From assembly GCA_947627275.1 (NCBI GenBank), contig CANQVK010000011.1:1-64000 (forward strand): a stretch of DNA of 64,000 bases, written 5' to 3'. Source of the DNA: an uncultured Ruminococcus sp. (lineage in GTDB: Bacteria > Bacillota > Clostridia > Oscillospirales > Ruminococcaceae). The position numbers and the translations under genes were made by a program. The notes below the pieces were generated by a model. The model was given only the letters and a program-made list of their open reading frames with translations. It made no database searches and had not been told where the DNA came from. Of the stretch, positions 35,010-44,094 are shown in pieces; position 1 is the stretch's first letter; each line of letters opens with the position of its first letter.

Positions 35010-36251
35010 TTATTTCTGATCAGCATCTCCTTTATCGGGCGGATAATAGCGATGCTGTGAGATATTCAGCATTATCCCCATTTCCGCAAGCTGCATTATA
35101 AGAGCAGTTCCGCCGTAACTGAAAAACGGCAGACTGATTCCCGTGTTAGGTATAAGATTGCTTACAACGGCAAGATTCAATACCGTCTGAATACCTATCT
35201 GAGTTGTGATGCCTACCGCAAGAAGCATTCCGAAGCGATCCTTGCACCTTACTGCAATAGAAAATCCCTCGACTACAAGCAGGAAGAATACTATAATTAT
35301 CGCCAATGCTCCGACAAAGCCTATCTCCTCGCAAACTATGGGAAAAACAAAATCGTTTTTCGTTTCGGGGAGGTAAAGATACTTCTGACGGGAATTTCCC
35401 AGTCCCAAGCCGAAAAGTCCGCCCGAGCCTATAGCTATGAGAGAATTTGCCGTCTGCCATGAGTCTCCGAGAACGTCCTCAAATGGATGCTGCCAAGCGT
35501 TGATACGCGTCTGAACGTAGCTTCCCGGCGTATTGTACTGCCAGTAAATATATCCTGCAACAGCCGTAACGCCCGTAATGCCCAAAGCCAAAAACTGACG
35601 TCTGTTAGCTCCTCCGCAGAGGATCATTGCTATCGCTATAGTTCCTATGAGTACGATTCCCGAAATGTGCTTTTCAAGAGCAATGAGAATTACGTAAACT
35701 CCCAAAAGAAGGGCGTATTTTACGATACCCGTTTTAAAGGTATTCATTTTCTTTCCGTCTTTTTCCATGCTGTAAGCAAAGAATATTATAATTGCAAGCT
35801 TTGCGACCTCCGAGGGCTGAAAATTAAGAGGTCCGATAGTTATCCATCTCTTTGCGCCCATGTCGCCGCCCTCTGTGTTTCCGATAAGCAGGACCGCTAT
35901 AAGCAGGATAGCTACCGCAGCATATAGTATTCCGGCTATATTGAATTTCTTAAAAAGCGGTATCTCCAGCTTTTTGAAGTTGTGATAATCGAATTTCATG
36001 AAAAATATCATCGCAACAAATCCGATACCCGCATTCATAGCCTGATTTTTTGCGTAATACAAGCCGTCGCCGAAATCGCTGTACGCCCACGCATAGCTTG
36101 CCGACGACATCATTACAAGTCCCACTACAAGGAGTATCATTACATATGCGAAAAACGACAGGCTCATATCGCCGTTCTTTCCGCCTCCGAAAAGAACCGT
36201 AAACAAGCCTTTTCTCTTACTGCCTTTTATACTTTTTGCCGAAGCAGCCAT
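35010..36251 (-). CDS. ftsW: SEDS-family FtsW/SpoVE glycosyltransferase
   Basis: 413 residues, about ten TM helices. SEDS peptidoglycan polymerase paired with a class B PBP. Motifs GPLNFQPSEVAKLAIIIFFA, KNDFVFPIVCEEIGFVG and PNTGISLPFFSYGGTALI are typical. By position it could serve as FtsW or SpoVE; sequence alone does not decide. AGGAGGAATCT precedes the ATG. A 260-base repeat-bearing gap separates it from mraY. Confidence 0.93.
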   Translation of the reverse strand: MAASAKSIKGSKRKGLFTVLFGGGKNGDMSLSFFAYVMILLVVGLVMMSSASYAWAYSDFGDGLYYAKNQAMNAGIGFVAMIFFMKFDYHNFKKLEIPLFKKFNIAGILYAAVAILLIAVLLIGNTEGGDMGAKRWITIGPLNFQPSEVAKLAIIIFFAYSMEKDGKKMNTFKTGIVKYALLLGVYVILIALEKHISGIVLIGTIAIAMILCGGANRRQFLALGITGVTAVAGYIYWQYNTPGSYVQTRINAWQHPFEDVLGDSWQTANSLIAIGSGGLFGLGLGNSRQKYLYLPETKNDFVFPIVCEEIGFVGALAIIIVFFLLVVEGFSIAVRCKDRFGMLLAVGITTQIGIQTVLNLAVVSNLIPNTGISLPFFSYGGTALIMQLAEMGIMLNISQHRYYPPDKGDADQK

Positions 36252-36512
36252 AGATTCCTCCTTTTATTTATAACCGTATACAATCAAGCGGGGGACTCTG
36301 TCCCCCTGCACCCCCTGCCAAAGGGGTGACCCCTTTGGAATCTCTGTGTTCGTGAATTTGTCAGTATATAGCCACCTTATTTTTTCAGGACTATTAATTA
36401 TCATGGCTATATACTAACAAATCCACGGATACGGAAACCAAGAGTTACCTCTCTGAAAGAAAATACCGAAAATCAAAGTACTCGTTAATTTGTTGATAGA
36501 ATTTCCAAAATA
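36252..36512. repeat. mraY-ftsW gap: R3 fragment and a second palindrome
   Basis: 36289-36345 resembles an R3 edge: GGGGGACTCTGTCCCCC and CCAAAGGGGTGACCCC/CCTTTGG hairpins, then GGAATCTCTGTGTTCG. A different palindrome follows, with arms AGTATATAGCCA (36363-36374) and TGGCTATATACT (36404-36415), extended by TTTGT/ACAAA. No gene seen. Confidence 0.75.
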
Positions 36513-37550
36513 TCAAAATGCCAAAAGCAGTACGATGCCCAAAGCTCCGAAAACCGCGCCCGCAAGAGAAAACGTAATAACGATCCTGTATTCGCTCCAC
36601 TTGCACATTTCAAAATGGTGATGAATGGGCGTCATTTTGAAAATTCGCCTGCCCTCGCCGTATTTCTTTTTTGTGTACTTAAAATAGCTGACCTGTATCA
36701 CTACCGACAACGCCTCGATAATATACACCAGCGAAACAAGCAGCATAAGCAGATGATTGTGAAACACAAGTCCGACAGCTGTTACCGCAGCTCCAAGAAA
36801 CATCGAGCCTGTATCGCCCATGAAGCATTTTGCCGGATTCAGGTTCCACACAAGGAATCCCAGACAACCGCCTGCCAAAGCCATTGTAAAGCATGTCATC
36901 TCCTTTTCGGCAAGGATAGAACTGCATACCGTGAATATCAGCATTGCCGTAAACGTTACCGAACCGCAAAGACCGTCCACACCGTCCGTAAGATTCACGG
37001 CATTGGTCAGATATATTATAACGGGTATCATAATAAGGTAATAAAATATACCGAGCTGCGGAGTCTCCCAAAAACCCAGATCTATTGACGTCGAGCCGTC
37101 CCCGAATTTGTACAGACAGAACAGAAAGCCAATTGAAAACAATGTCTGCAAAAGTATTTTCTGCATCGGCGTCAAGCCGTCGTTATTTTTTCTGACTACC
37201 TTTGTATAGTCGTCGATAAAACCGATAAAGCCGAACAGTATTGAAAACACAACAACGCTCAGGAGCATGAAAAATCCGTTTCTTGTACTTTGAGCTACAG
37301 GATCGAGCCCTGCCTGTATGCGGTATATCCAATAACCGCACATTGACATGAGAACCGTGGATATTATGAACATGAATCCGCCCATTGTAGGAGTTCCCTG
37401 TTTCTTTGCATGCCACCCCGGACCGTCCTTGACCTTGATAGGCTGACCGAACTTCAGCTTGTGCAGAAACGGCACGAGCCACTTTCCCGATAATGCCGCA
37501 ATTCCAAAGGACAGCAAAGCCGTCAGTAAAATAATTATCCAAAATGACAT
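36513..37550 (-). CDS. mraY: Phospho-N-acetylmuramoyl-pentapeptide transferase
   Basis: Membrane enzyme making lipid I. 345 residues from the ATG at 37550 (AAGGAG is 12 bases upstream, rather far; a TTG close by is the alternative). About ten TM helices; GTPTMGGFMFI, GFIDDYTKVV, NAVNLTDGVDGL and FMGDTGSMFLG carry the catalytic Asp residues; TPIHHHFE near the end. It starts 42 bases after murE. Confidence 0.95.
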   Translation of the reverse strand: MSFWIIILLTALLSFGIAALSGKWLVPFLHKLKFGQPIKVKDGPGWHAKKQGTPTMGGFMFIISTVLMSMCGYWIYRIQAGLDPVAQSTRNGFFMLLSVVVFSILFGFIGFIDDYTKVVRKNNDGLTPMQKILLQTLFSIGFLFCLYKFGDGSTSIDLGFWETPQLGIFYYLIMIPVIIYLTNAVNLTDGVDGLCGSVTFTAMLIFTVCSSILAEKEMTCFTMALAGGCLGFLVWNLNPAKCFMGDTGSMFLGAAVTAVGLVFHNHLLMLLVSLVYIIEALSVVIQVSYFKYTKKKYGEGRRIFKMTPIHHHFEMCKWSEYRIVITFSLAGAVFGALGIVLLLAF

Positions 37551-37592
37551 CTGATCAAACAACTCCTTTTCGACGGATACTCCGTCATCCAA

Positions 37593-39026
37593 TTACAGAA
37601 GCTTCAAGCCCTCCGCAACGATTTCTCTCTCATCAAAATGAATATGCTTCATGCCTGCAAGTATCTGATAATCCTCATGACCCTTGCCTGCCAATACTAT
37701 TATATCACCTTTCCGGGCAATTTTCAAGCCGTGATATATAGCTTCTCTGCGGTCAGTCACCACATCATATGGTGTTGCCGAGCCTTCAAGCCCCTTTAAA
37801 ATATCCTCTATTATAGCCTCCGGCTTCTCGTTTCGGGGGTTATCTGATGTCACGATAAGTCTGTCGGCATACTTCGCCGCCGCCGCAGCCATTTTCGGAC
37901 GCTTTGCCGCATCACGGTTTCCGCCGCATCCGAACAGGCAGATAAGTCTGCCCTCGGTATACTCCTTTACGCTTTTCAGGATATTCTCAACGGCGTCAGG
38001 AGTATGAGCATAATCGCATATTACGGTAAAATCCCGTCCCGTGGGAATGATCTCGCATCTTCCCTTAACGCCGTTATAAGCCGAAACTGCCGAAAGTATA
38101 TCGCTCATGGGGATGTTTTCCAATACGCATACGGCTATCGCCGCTGTCAGATTTGAAACATTGAACATTCCCGGGATAGGCGAGCTTACGTCATATCTTC
38201 CGCCCTCACAGTTAAACGAAAATGTGCTGCCCGCAGAGCTGATCGTAATTTCATCGGCATAAAACGCCGCTTTTTCCCTTACTGAAAATGAAAGTCTGCC
38301 GCAGTTCACCTCATTGTAAAGCCGTCTGCCGTATTCATCATCAATATTTACGACAGCCGTACCGCAGACGTCGAACAGCATTTTTTTCGCCTGAAAGTAA
38401 TCCTCCATGTCCTTATGATAGTCAAGGTGATCCTGCGTAAGATTGGTAAATACGGCAGTTTTGAAAAACGCCGTTCCTATGCGTCGCTGAACCAACGCAA
38501 AGGAGCTTACCTCCATAACGGCGTACTCACAGCCCGCGTCCGCCATTTTCGCAAGAAGCGACATAAAATCATACGCCATAGGAGTAGTATTTTCCGTGTG
38601 AAGAACCTCGTCCCCTATCTCGTTCTGTATCGTGCCTATAAGTCCTGTCTTGTGACCTGTACTCATAAGTATGTGCTTGATAACGTTTGTAATGGTAGTC
38701 TTACCGTTTGTACCTGTCACTCCGATAAGGGTCAGACGTTTTTCGGGATGTCCGAACCATGCCGCACAAAGCTCTCCGTAAAGCTTTCGGCTGTTTTCCG
38801 TGACGATCTGCCTGTCGCCAAGACCAAGATCGCGTTCGCAGACTATCGCCGCAGCGCCCTTTTCAAGCATTTCGGCGGCGGCGGTATGACCGTCGAAGCT
38901 GCCGCCTTTTACGCATACAAAAAGGCTTCCCTCTGTCACTTTTCTTGTATCGTCCGTTATCGAGGTTATTTCAGCGCCGCCTATTGCAGTTTCGGCTCTG
39001 CCCTCAAGTAAATCCGCTAACTTCAT
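37593..39026 (-). CDS. murE: UDP-MurNAc-tripeptide synthetase
   Basis: Adds the third amino acid to the stem peptide. 477 residues from the ATG at 39026, which follows GGAGGAG. Mur-ligase motifs: GVTGTNGKTTITN (P-loop), FTNLTQDHLDYH and DYAHTPDAVENIL. The DNPR sequence (TSDNPRNEKPE) is the motif associated with meso-diaminopimelate, so DAP-type peptidoglycan is predicted. Confidence 0.95.
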   Translation of the reverse strand: MKLADLLEGRAETAIGGAEITSITDDTRKVTEGSLFVCVKGGSFDGHTAAAEMLEKGAAAIVCERDLGLGDRQIVTENSRKLYGELCAAWFGHPEKRLTLIGVTGTNGKTTITNVIKHILMSTGHKTGLIGTIQNEIGDEVLHTENTTPMAYDFMSLLAKMADAGCEYAVMEVSSFALVQRRIGTAFFKTAVFTNLTQDHLDYHKDMEDYFQAKKMLFDVCGTAVVNIDDEYGRRLYNEVNCGRLSFSVREKAAFYADEITISSAGSTFSFNCEGGRYDVSSPIPGMFNVSNLTAAIAVCVLENIPMSDILSAVSAYNGVKGRCEIIPTGRDFTVICDYAHTPDAVENILKSVKEYTEGRLICLFGCGGNRDAAKRPKMAAAAAKYADRLIVTSDNPRNEKPEAIIEDILKGLEGSATPYDVVTDRREAIYHGLKIARKGDIIVLAGKGHEDYQILAGMKHIHFDEREIVAEGLKLL

Positions 39027-39030
39027 ATTA

Positions 39031-41475
39031 TTAATCTCCTCCGCCCGGTACATGAAATTCAAGAACTATGGTCTTACCCTTTTCCACTTTCGTTCCTGCC
39101 GGAATGGACTGACTGTTTACAACAGCTCCCTCACGGTGGATAGAAGCTCCCGTCGCCACGTAATTAAGATCCATGTAAACTATCGAATCATTTGCAACAT
39201 CGGGAGATAAGCCCACAAGATCAGGGACTTCCGTATAATCTACCGTATGGCTGGGATCGGTGTAAAGATAGACCGTGCCGCCCTTTGCTATAGTTGTACC
39301 TGTTACGGGCGATTGCGCAACAACTGTCATGCCCTTGCCCACTACTTCGGGATTTGCGCCCATTGCGTCAAGAGTTGCCTTTGCAGCCTCAAGATCGCCT
39401 TCAAGGAGAGGAACTTTAATATCAAGCTCAGCCAATTCCTCCGCTGTATACTCGGGACTTATGCCGAGATAAGGAAGAACGTCGGTAAGAATATCTCTTG
39501 CTGTGGGAACAGCGACCTTGCTTCCATAGTAAAAGCCTCCGTTTGTTCTGAAATCAGGCATATCGGCAAGCACAAGAAGAATGATCTCGGGGTCGTCGGC
39601 AGGAGCGAAACAGCAGTAAGACGCACCGTAATCCTGTTTATCGGCAATTTCGTTTTCGCCCTGTTCCATTTTCTTGCCTGCCGCAGTTACGGAAAGTCTC
39701 TGGGAAGTTCCCGATTTTCCGCCGATAGCATAACCCTTGATATTTACGTTACCACCGCCGTTGTCAATTGTAACATGATAAAGAGCGTCACGCATTATAG
39801 CGGAGGTTTCCTCTGAAACGACCTGTCTGCGGACTGTGCGCTCGTTTTTGAGAACAACATTTCCGTCCTCGTCAAGAATTTTCTCAACAACATAGGGCTG
39901 TAGAAGATAACCGCCGTTTATCGAGGCGCAGTATGCCGTGATCATTTCGATCGGAGTTATCGTGTGGTTCTGTCCTATCGAGGACATGCCCAGATCGACA
40001 TTGGTAAATATATCAGCAGGCTGTATATTGCCGGAACTGCCCGCCTCTGCCGGAAGGTCTATTCCTGTAGGTTCTTTCAGTCCGAAGGCATCGAAATAAT
40101 AGAGGAATTTTTCTTCTCCCAATCTTTCACCTATATCCATAAATGCAGGGTTGCATGAATGGGTAAGCGCCACCTGATAACTCTGTGCGCCGTGTCCGCC
40201 AATCTCGTGACACTTTACAGGACTTTCCATACCGTCAAGCTTTTTAAAACCCTGACAGTAAAAGCTGTCCTTATTAACGTCTATAAGATCTTCCTCAAAC
40301 GCCGCCGCGCTTGTTATTACCTTGAATACGGAACCCGGCTCGTATACCTCGGTAACGCACTTGTTGCGCCACTGAGTCTCACGGGCTGTTCCCTGAAGCT
40401 TGTTGTATTCTTCCTCGGAAAGCGTTTTCAGCTGCTCGTTAATTACAGGGTCGGCAATTTCGTAAGGATTATTCAGATCGTAGCTCGGATATTGAGCCAT
40501 TCCGTAAATTGCGCCTGTTTTTGCGTTCATTAAAATAGCGCAGCTTCTGTTTTTTACCTTGAAATTCGTTGACATTTCCTCCAGATGCTTTTCAAGAGCA
40601 TACTGAATACGCATATCAAGAGTGAGATATACGTCGTTTCCGTTTTTGGCAGGATATGTCTTGGAATAGCGGTAGGGCAGCTCGTTGCCGTTTGAATCCT
40701 TTGCGGAGATAGTTCTGCCGTCCGTACCTGCAAGATATTCGTCATATGATGATTCAACTCCGTACATGCCGTAGCCGTCCGAAGCCGTAAAGCCGATAAC
40801 AGCCGCCGCAAGCTCATTCTGAGGATAGTAACGCTTGGTGTCCTCCTCAACGTTAAGACTGACAAGTCCATATTGATTAAAGAACGCAAGCACCTCGTCC
40901 GCCACGGGTTTTTCGACCTGCTCCTGAAGAACGCTGTATTGGTTGTTTGCCGTCATAGCCTTTTCAACCTTTTCGGCAGTTATTTGCAGCTTTCCGTGCG
41001 GAGGCTGTAGCTTTTCAACAAGGAACGCAACGGCGTCCGCGCGGAATTTCTCCGCTGATTCAGGAAGAAGATCTTCAACTACTTCCTCCTTCTCAACGCC
41101 GTTTTCATCTGTAGTGACCTGTATCTTCGGCTGATACGTACCGTCTTTTATCTGTTCGGCACGAGTCTCGATACGCTTCTGCAAATTTTCCAGATCGGCT
41201 CGGAACTGCTTCGGATCGAGGAAAATCTTATAAACCGTTGCGCTTTTGGCAAGAGCAGTTCCCTTTGAATCGTAGATCGAGCCTCTGTGAGCCGAAATTG
41301 GTATCGAACCGAAGTGCTGGTCGTTGGCTTTCGCCTGATATTCCTTGTTCATCAGAACGGATATGCGGAAAAAATTTCCCGCAACAAATGCGAAAAGAAT
41401 GAAAAAAACGACGGTCATCGTAATTTTCGTCCTGATTTTCATTGACCTTGAAGGAAGATTGCTGTTATTAGCCAT
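39031..41475 (-). CDS. PASTA-domain class B penicillin-binding protein (FtsI/SpoVD type)
   Basis: 814 residues from the ATG at 41475. One TM helix (about 12-35), a PBP dimerisation domain, and the transpeptidase domain with SxxK in YEPGSVFKVIT, SCN in THSCNPAF, and KSGTS. Two C-terminal PASTA domains (about 665-810) bind peptidoglycan. Septal or spore cortex cross-linking; the PASTA tail is seen in both division and SpoVD proteins. Follows a 380-base leader after ftsL. Confidence 0.92.
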   Translation of the reverse strand: MANNSNLPSRSMKIRTKITMTVVFFILFAFVAGNFFRISVLMNKEYQAKANDQHFGSIPISAHRGSIYDSKGTALAKSATVYKIFLDPKQFRADLENLQKRIETRAEQIKDGTYQPKIQVTTDENGVEKEEVVEDLLPESAEKFRADAVAFLVEKLQPPHGKLQITAEKVEKAMTANNQYSVLQEQVEKPVADEVLAFFNQYGLVSLNVEEDTKRYYPQNELAAAVIGFTASDGYGMYGVESSYDEYLAGTDGRTISAKDSNGNELPYRYSKTYPAKNGNDVYLTLDMRIQYALEKHLEEMSTNFKVKNRSCAILMNAKTGAIYGMAQYPSYDLNNPYEIADPVINEQLKTLSEEEYNKLQGTARETQWRNKCVTEVYEPGSVFKVITSAAAFEEDLIDVNKDSFYCQGFKKLDGMESPVKCHEIGGHGAQSYQVALTHSCNPAFMDIGERLGEEKFLYYFDAFGLKEPTGIDLPAEAGSSGNIQPADIFTNVDLGMSSIGQNHTITPIEMITAYCASINGGYLLQPYVVEKILDEDGNVVLKNERTVRRQVVSEETSAIMRDALYHVTIDNGGGNVNIKGYAIGGKSGTSQRLSVTAAGKKMEQGENEIADKQDYGASYCCFAPADDPEIILLVLADMPDFRTNGGFYYGSKVAVPTARDILTDVLPYLGISPEYTAEELAELDIKVPLLEGDLEAAKATLDAMGANPEVVGKGMTVVAQSPVTGTTIAKGGTVYLYTDPSHTVDYTEVPDLVGLSPDVANDSIVYMDLNYVATGASIHREGAVVNSQSIPAGTKVEKGKTIVLEFHVPGGGD

Positions 41476-41857
41476 ATTCTCATCCTTTCTGTTGTTAAAG
41501 AAAAACTTTCCCTCCATAATATCAACGTCGTAAAATCAAGAGGGAACTGTTTCTCCTTACTTTCTGTCAAATAGCGCTTCTAATAAAGAAGGCAGGGTTT
41601 TTGAGCAGCCCTGCCTTTGAACATCTTCTTTTTTTATGCGATGTCCTTGCTCTTTGACACATAAGCAATCAATTACGCCTGTTGTCCCGACAAGCGATGG
41701 ATCTTTCCTCTTTCAGCGTATCGCATGAAAGAAGACGATCCTGTATTCCGATCACCCGCTGTGCCTCCGTGTTCTACTATCACTACGGCGTTATATTTTT
41801 TGTTGCCGTTAGTTTTTTAATTACAGGCAGCTTTTTGTTATATTTATATTTATTTAG
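41476..41857 (-). other. Long ftsL-PBP spacer with RNA-like structure
   Basis: No open frame looks like a gene. Seen on the minus strand: a long hairpin over 41699-41741 (GGATC/GATCC, CTTTC/GAAAG, GCG/CGC around TAT or ATA), and then an intrinsic terminator at 41581-41617. It could hold a leader RNA of about 220 bases or an attenuator. No known riboswitch class recognised. Confidence 0.5.
41581..41617 (-). terminator. Intrinsic terminator or attenuator before the PBP gene
   Basis: AAGGCAGGG and CCCTGCCTT form a perfect 9-bp stem; on the minus strand CTTTATT follows. It lies within the cell-wall operon, about 105 bases before the PBP start. Confidence 0.7.
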
Positions 41858-42304
41858 CTACCCTCTGAAATATTCCACGCAGCGATTAAAAAACTTCTTG
41901 ACCTTCGCCAGAAGACCTTCGTCCTGCTCAGGAATAGTTACAACGTCGTCGGTCTGGATCTTGATGTAATTTATCTGGGACGAATCTATTTTATGCATGC
42001 CCAGTACATTTTCAGCATAATCCTCGACGTTCTTTGCAGATATTTTGCTTTCCAGCTCAGTTTGCAGCCTTACGTTTTCCGCCTCGGCAAGGGTCAGCTC
42101 CTCGTTAAGAGCGGACACCATGCTGTACATTGTATTCCTTCGGTCAAGGCTGTATATAACAGTTCCAAGCAGTACGGCGGCGAGGACGGATATAAGTACG
42201 ATAGATATTACCGACCCGAGCTTTGTTTCGGATTTCCCCGAAGCCTTTTCAGACCGGCTCTTTTTAACGCGGCTCTCTGATTTTACAGAGTCTCGTTCAG
42301 CCAT
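41858..42304 (-). CDS. ftsL: FtsL-type septum protein
   Basis: 148 residues: basic cytoplasmic N terminus with KSRSEK, one TM helix (about 32-52) and a coiled coil (about 60-95) ending in NVLGMHKIDSSQINYIKI, the FtsL/DivIC-type end. It lies between rsmH and the PBP gene. Its start is one base after the rsmH stop. Confidence 0.85.
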   Translation of the reverse strand: MAERDSVKSESRVKKSRSEKASGKSETKLGSVISIVLISVLAAVLLGTVIYSLDRRNTMYSMVSALNEELTLAEAENVRLQTELESKISAKNVEDYAENVLGMHKIDSSQINYIKIQTDDVVTIPEQDEGLLAKVKKFFNRCVEYFRG

Positions 42305-42305
42305 T

Positions 42306-43238
42306 TCAGTCCGTACTCCTTTCTATTATTCTGAGCTTAGCGCTTCTGCTTCTGTTGTTGCTTTCCAGCTCCGTTTCGTCAGCCTCTATGGGCTTTCTGT
42401 TCACAAATATTCCCTGCGGCTTGCGTCCGCATACACATTTGGGAAAATCGGGCGGACAAATACATCCCTTGCACCAACCTGCAAATCTCTGTTTGACTAT
42501 TCTGTCCTCCAAAGAATGAAAGGTGATGACGGCAAGTCTGCCCTTTGGCTTCAGGGCAGCGAACGCCTTGTCAAGTCCTGCCGACAAATGGTCGAACTCT
42601 CCGTTTACGGCTATTCGTATCGCCTGAAAGGTTTTTTTACAGGGGTTTTTTTCTCTCCGTGCTTTCTGCGGAACGCTTTTCCTTATTATATCCGCAAGCT
42701 GCAATGTAGTTTCTACGGGAGCAGTCTCTCTTGCCTTGATTATATTTGAAGCAATACGCCGTGAGAATTTTTCTTCTCCGTACTCGAATATAATTTTTGC
42801 AAGCTCCTGTTCCGAATAAGTATTAACTATATCAGCCGCACTCATACCGTTTTGGCTCATTCTCATATCGAGCGGCGCATCGGCATGATAAGAAAAGCCT
42901 CTGCTTTCTTCATCGAGCTGATATGACGATACGCCTAAATCCATAAGTATACCGTCAACGCAGCTTATGCCAAGCTCGTCAAGCACACAGTCAAGCTCCG
43001 AGTAATTACGATGTATCACACGGGCGCTGCCGAAGTCCGCCAATCTTTCCGAAGCCGCCTTAACGGCGTCGGGATCGCGGTCGAGGGCAATAAGTTTGCC
43101 TTTTTCGCTCAGTCTTGCAGCAATTGCAGAGGAATGTCCGCCGCCTCCGGCAGTACAGTCAACGTACACGCCGTCGGGATCGATATTCAGTCCTTCAATA
43201 CATTGGTCAAGAAGAACAGGGATATGTCTGAATTCCAT
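42306..43238 (-). CDS. rsmH: 16S rRNA m4C1402 methyltransferase RsmH
   Basis: 310 residues (formerly MraW). HIPVLLDQCIEGL, VDCTAGGGGHSSAI, LDRDPDAV, DGILMDLGVSSYQLDE and TFHSLEDRIVKQRF are all present. Second gene of the mraZ operon, but separated from mraZ by a 161-base MITE-like insertion. Confidence 0.97.
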   Translation of the reverse strand: MEFRHIPVLLDQCIEGLNIDPDGVYVDCTAGGGGHSSAIAARLSEKGKLIALDRDPDAVKAASERLADFGSARVIHRNYSELDCVLDELGISCVDGILMDLGVSSYQLDEESRGFSYHADAPLDMRMSQNGMSAADIVNTYSEQELAKIIFEYGEEKFSRRIASNIIKARETAPVETTLQLADIIRKSVPQKARREKNPCKKTFQAIRIAVNGEFDHLSAGLDKAFAALKPKGRLAVITFHSLEDRIVKQRFAGWCKGCICPPDFPKCVCGRKPQGIFVNRKPIEADETELESNNRSRSAKLRIIERSTD

Positions 43239-43257
43239 ATAACTCTCCTTATACTGA

Positions 43258-43418
43258 TATACTCGCCGCTATTACAAAATGTCCAAAGAATGCTTAACAG
43301 AAAATTCGTATGTCAAGGAAGATGACGAAAGCATACTTGTTGTATGGTGAGGAAGATGACGCAGACAGACGGATTTTATGTCTGCATTACTGGATATTTT
43401 GTAATAGCGGCGAGTATA
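43258..43418. mobile_element. R2 MITE-like element between mraZ and rsmH
   Basis: 161 bp with perfect 23-bp terminal inverted repeats: 43258-43280 begins TATACTCGCCGCTATTAC and 43396-43418 ends GTAATAGCGGCGAGTATA. It contains no gene and a short internal direct repeat (GGAAGATGACG twice, about 34 bases apart). Other copies or arms are at 5313-5333 and 50874-50996. Confidence 0.8.
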
Positions 43419-43433
43419 AGATACACAGCGGTA

Positions 43434-43865
43434 TCAAAGCACAAGATTTGCCAATGCTGCCTTTTTTGCAGCGGGATCAAGGCTTTTTCTGCTTTCAGCA
43501 AGCACAGCCGAATCCCAGATCTCAGCTCTGTTCATATTGCCTATAACGGTTACCTCGCCTTTAATGCCGGCATAGTCCCTTAATGTCTGCGATATAAAAA
43601 TTCTGCCCTGCTTATCGGGGACCTGCTTGTCCGCACCGGCGAGAAGCTCACGCCGTATTTCCGAGCCGATCTCGCCCGGAATCTCATTGAGCTTTCCGCA
43701 GTATTTGTAGAACTCTTCCACAGAGTAAACAGCGATGTAGTTTTTTTCATGACCAATGCAAAGATAGAATTCGGCGCCGAGAATGTCACGAAGCTTGTTT
43801 GGAAAGCTCATACGGCCCTTTGCGTCGATACTCGGATTAAAAGTACCGCATAACGGCTCGTTCAT
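43434..43865 (-). CDS. mraZ: Transcriptional regulator MraZ
   Basis: 143 residues from the ATG at 43865, chosen for GGAGG with good spacing; the ATG five codons earlier has none. Two SpoVT/AbrB-like MraZ domains: TFNPSIDAKGRMSFPNKLRD and VPDKQGRIFISQTLRDYAG, each with the DxxGR motif. It autoregulates the dcw operon; candidate operator repeats are seen in its leader. Confidence 0.96.
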   Translation of the reverse strand: MNEPLCGTFNPSIDAKGRMSFPNKLRDILGAEFYLCIGHEKNYIAVYSVEEFYKYCGKLNEIPGEIGSEIRRELLAGADKQVPDKQGRIFISQTLRDYAGIKGEVTVIGNMNRAEIWDSAVLAESRKSLDPAAKKAALANLVL

Positions 43866-43892
43866 GACATTCGCCTCCATTTCTTCTTTCGG

Positions 43893-43956
43893 TCACGTTT
43901 CGCTGCCAAACTTCACCAAAAAATGGAAAATTTCACATTACATCACCTTTTTTACC
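43893..43956 (-). promoter_or_regulatory. Phased GTGA boxes in the mraZ leader, possible MraZ operator
   Basis: Read on the minus strand, GTGA occurs with its plus-strand mirror TCAC at 43893, 43913, 43933 and 43943, i.e. exact 20, 20 and 10-base steps; GTAA follows at 43952. Further GTGA boxes 10 bases apart lie at 44092 and 44102. MraZ proteins bind short direct repeats one helical turn apart. Confidence 0.5.
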
Positions 43957-43965
43957 CCTACAACA

Positions 43966-43994
43966 ATTATACACTATTTGCCATAATTTTGCAA
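43966..43994 (-). promoter_or_regulatory. Promoter of the mraZ/dcw operon
   Basis: On the minus strand TTGCAA (43989-43994) and TATAAT (43966-43971) are 17 bases apart, about 100 bases before the mraZ start. Confidence 0.8.
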
Positions 43995-44094
43995 TAGGGC
44001 ATACTGCACAATCATGAGGAGCATTGAAAAGATATTTTCAGCGTTTATGACAAATCAAGCGGATATAAAGTTAATTTATATTACTTGATTTTCA

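Noticed and set aside
41600-41800. Known riboswitch or T-box before the PASTA-PBP gene
   Set aside because: No T-box sequence, no GEMM, glycine, SAM or TPP signature could be found on the coding strand; kept only as an unassigned structured spacer.
43317-43362. Direct repeat GGAAGATGACG inside the R2 element as a two-unit CRISPR-like array
   Set aside because: Only two short copies, spacing about 34 bases, wholly inside the MITE-like element.
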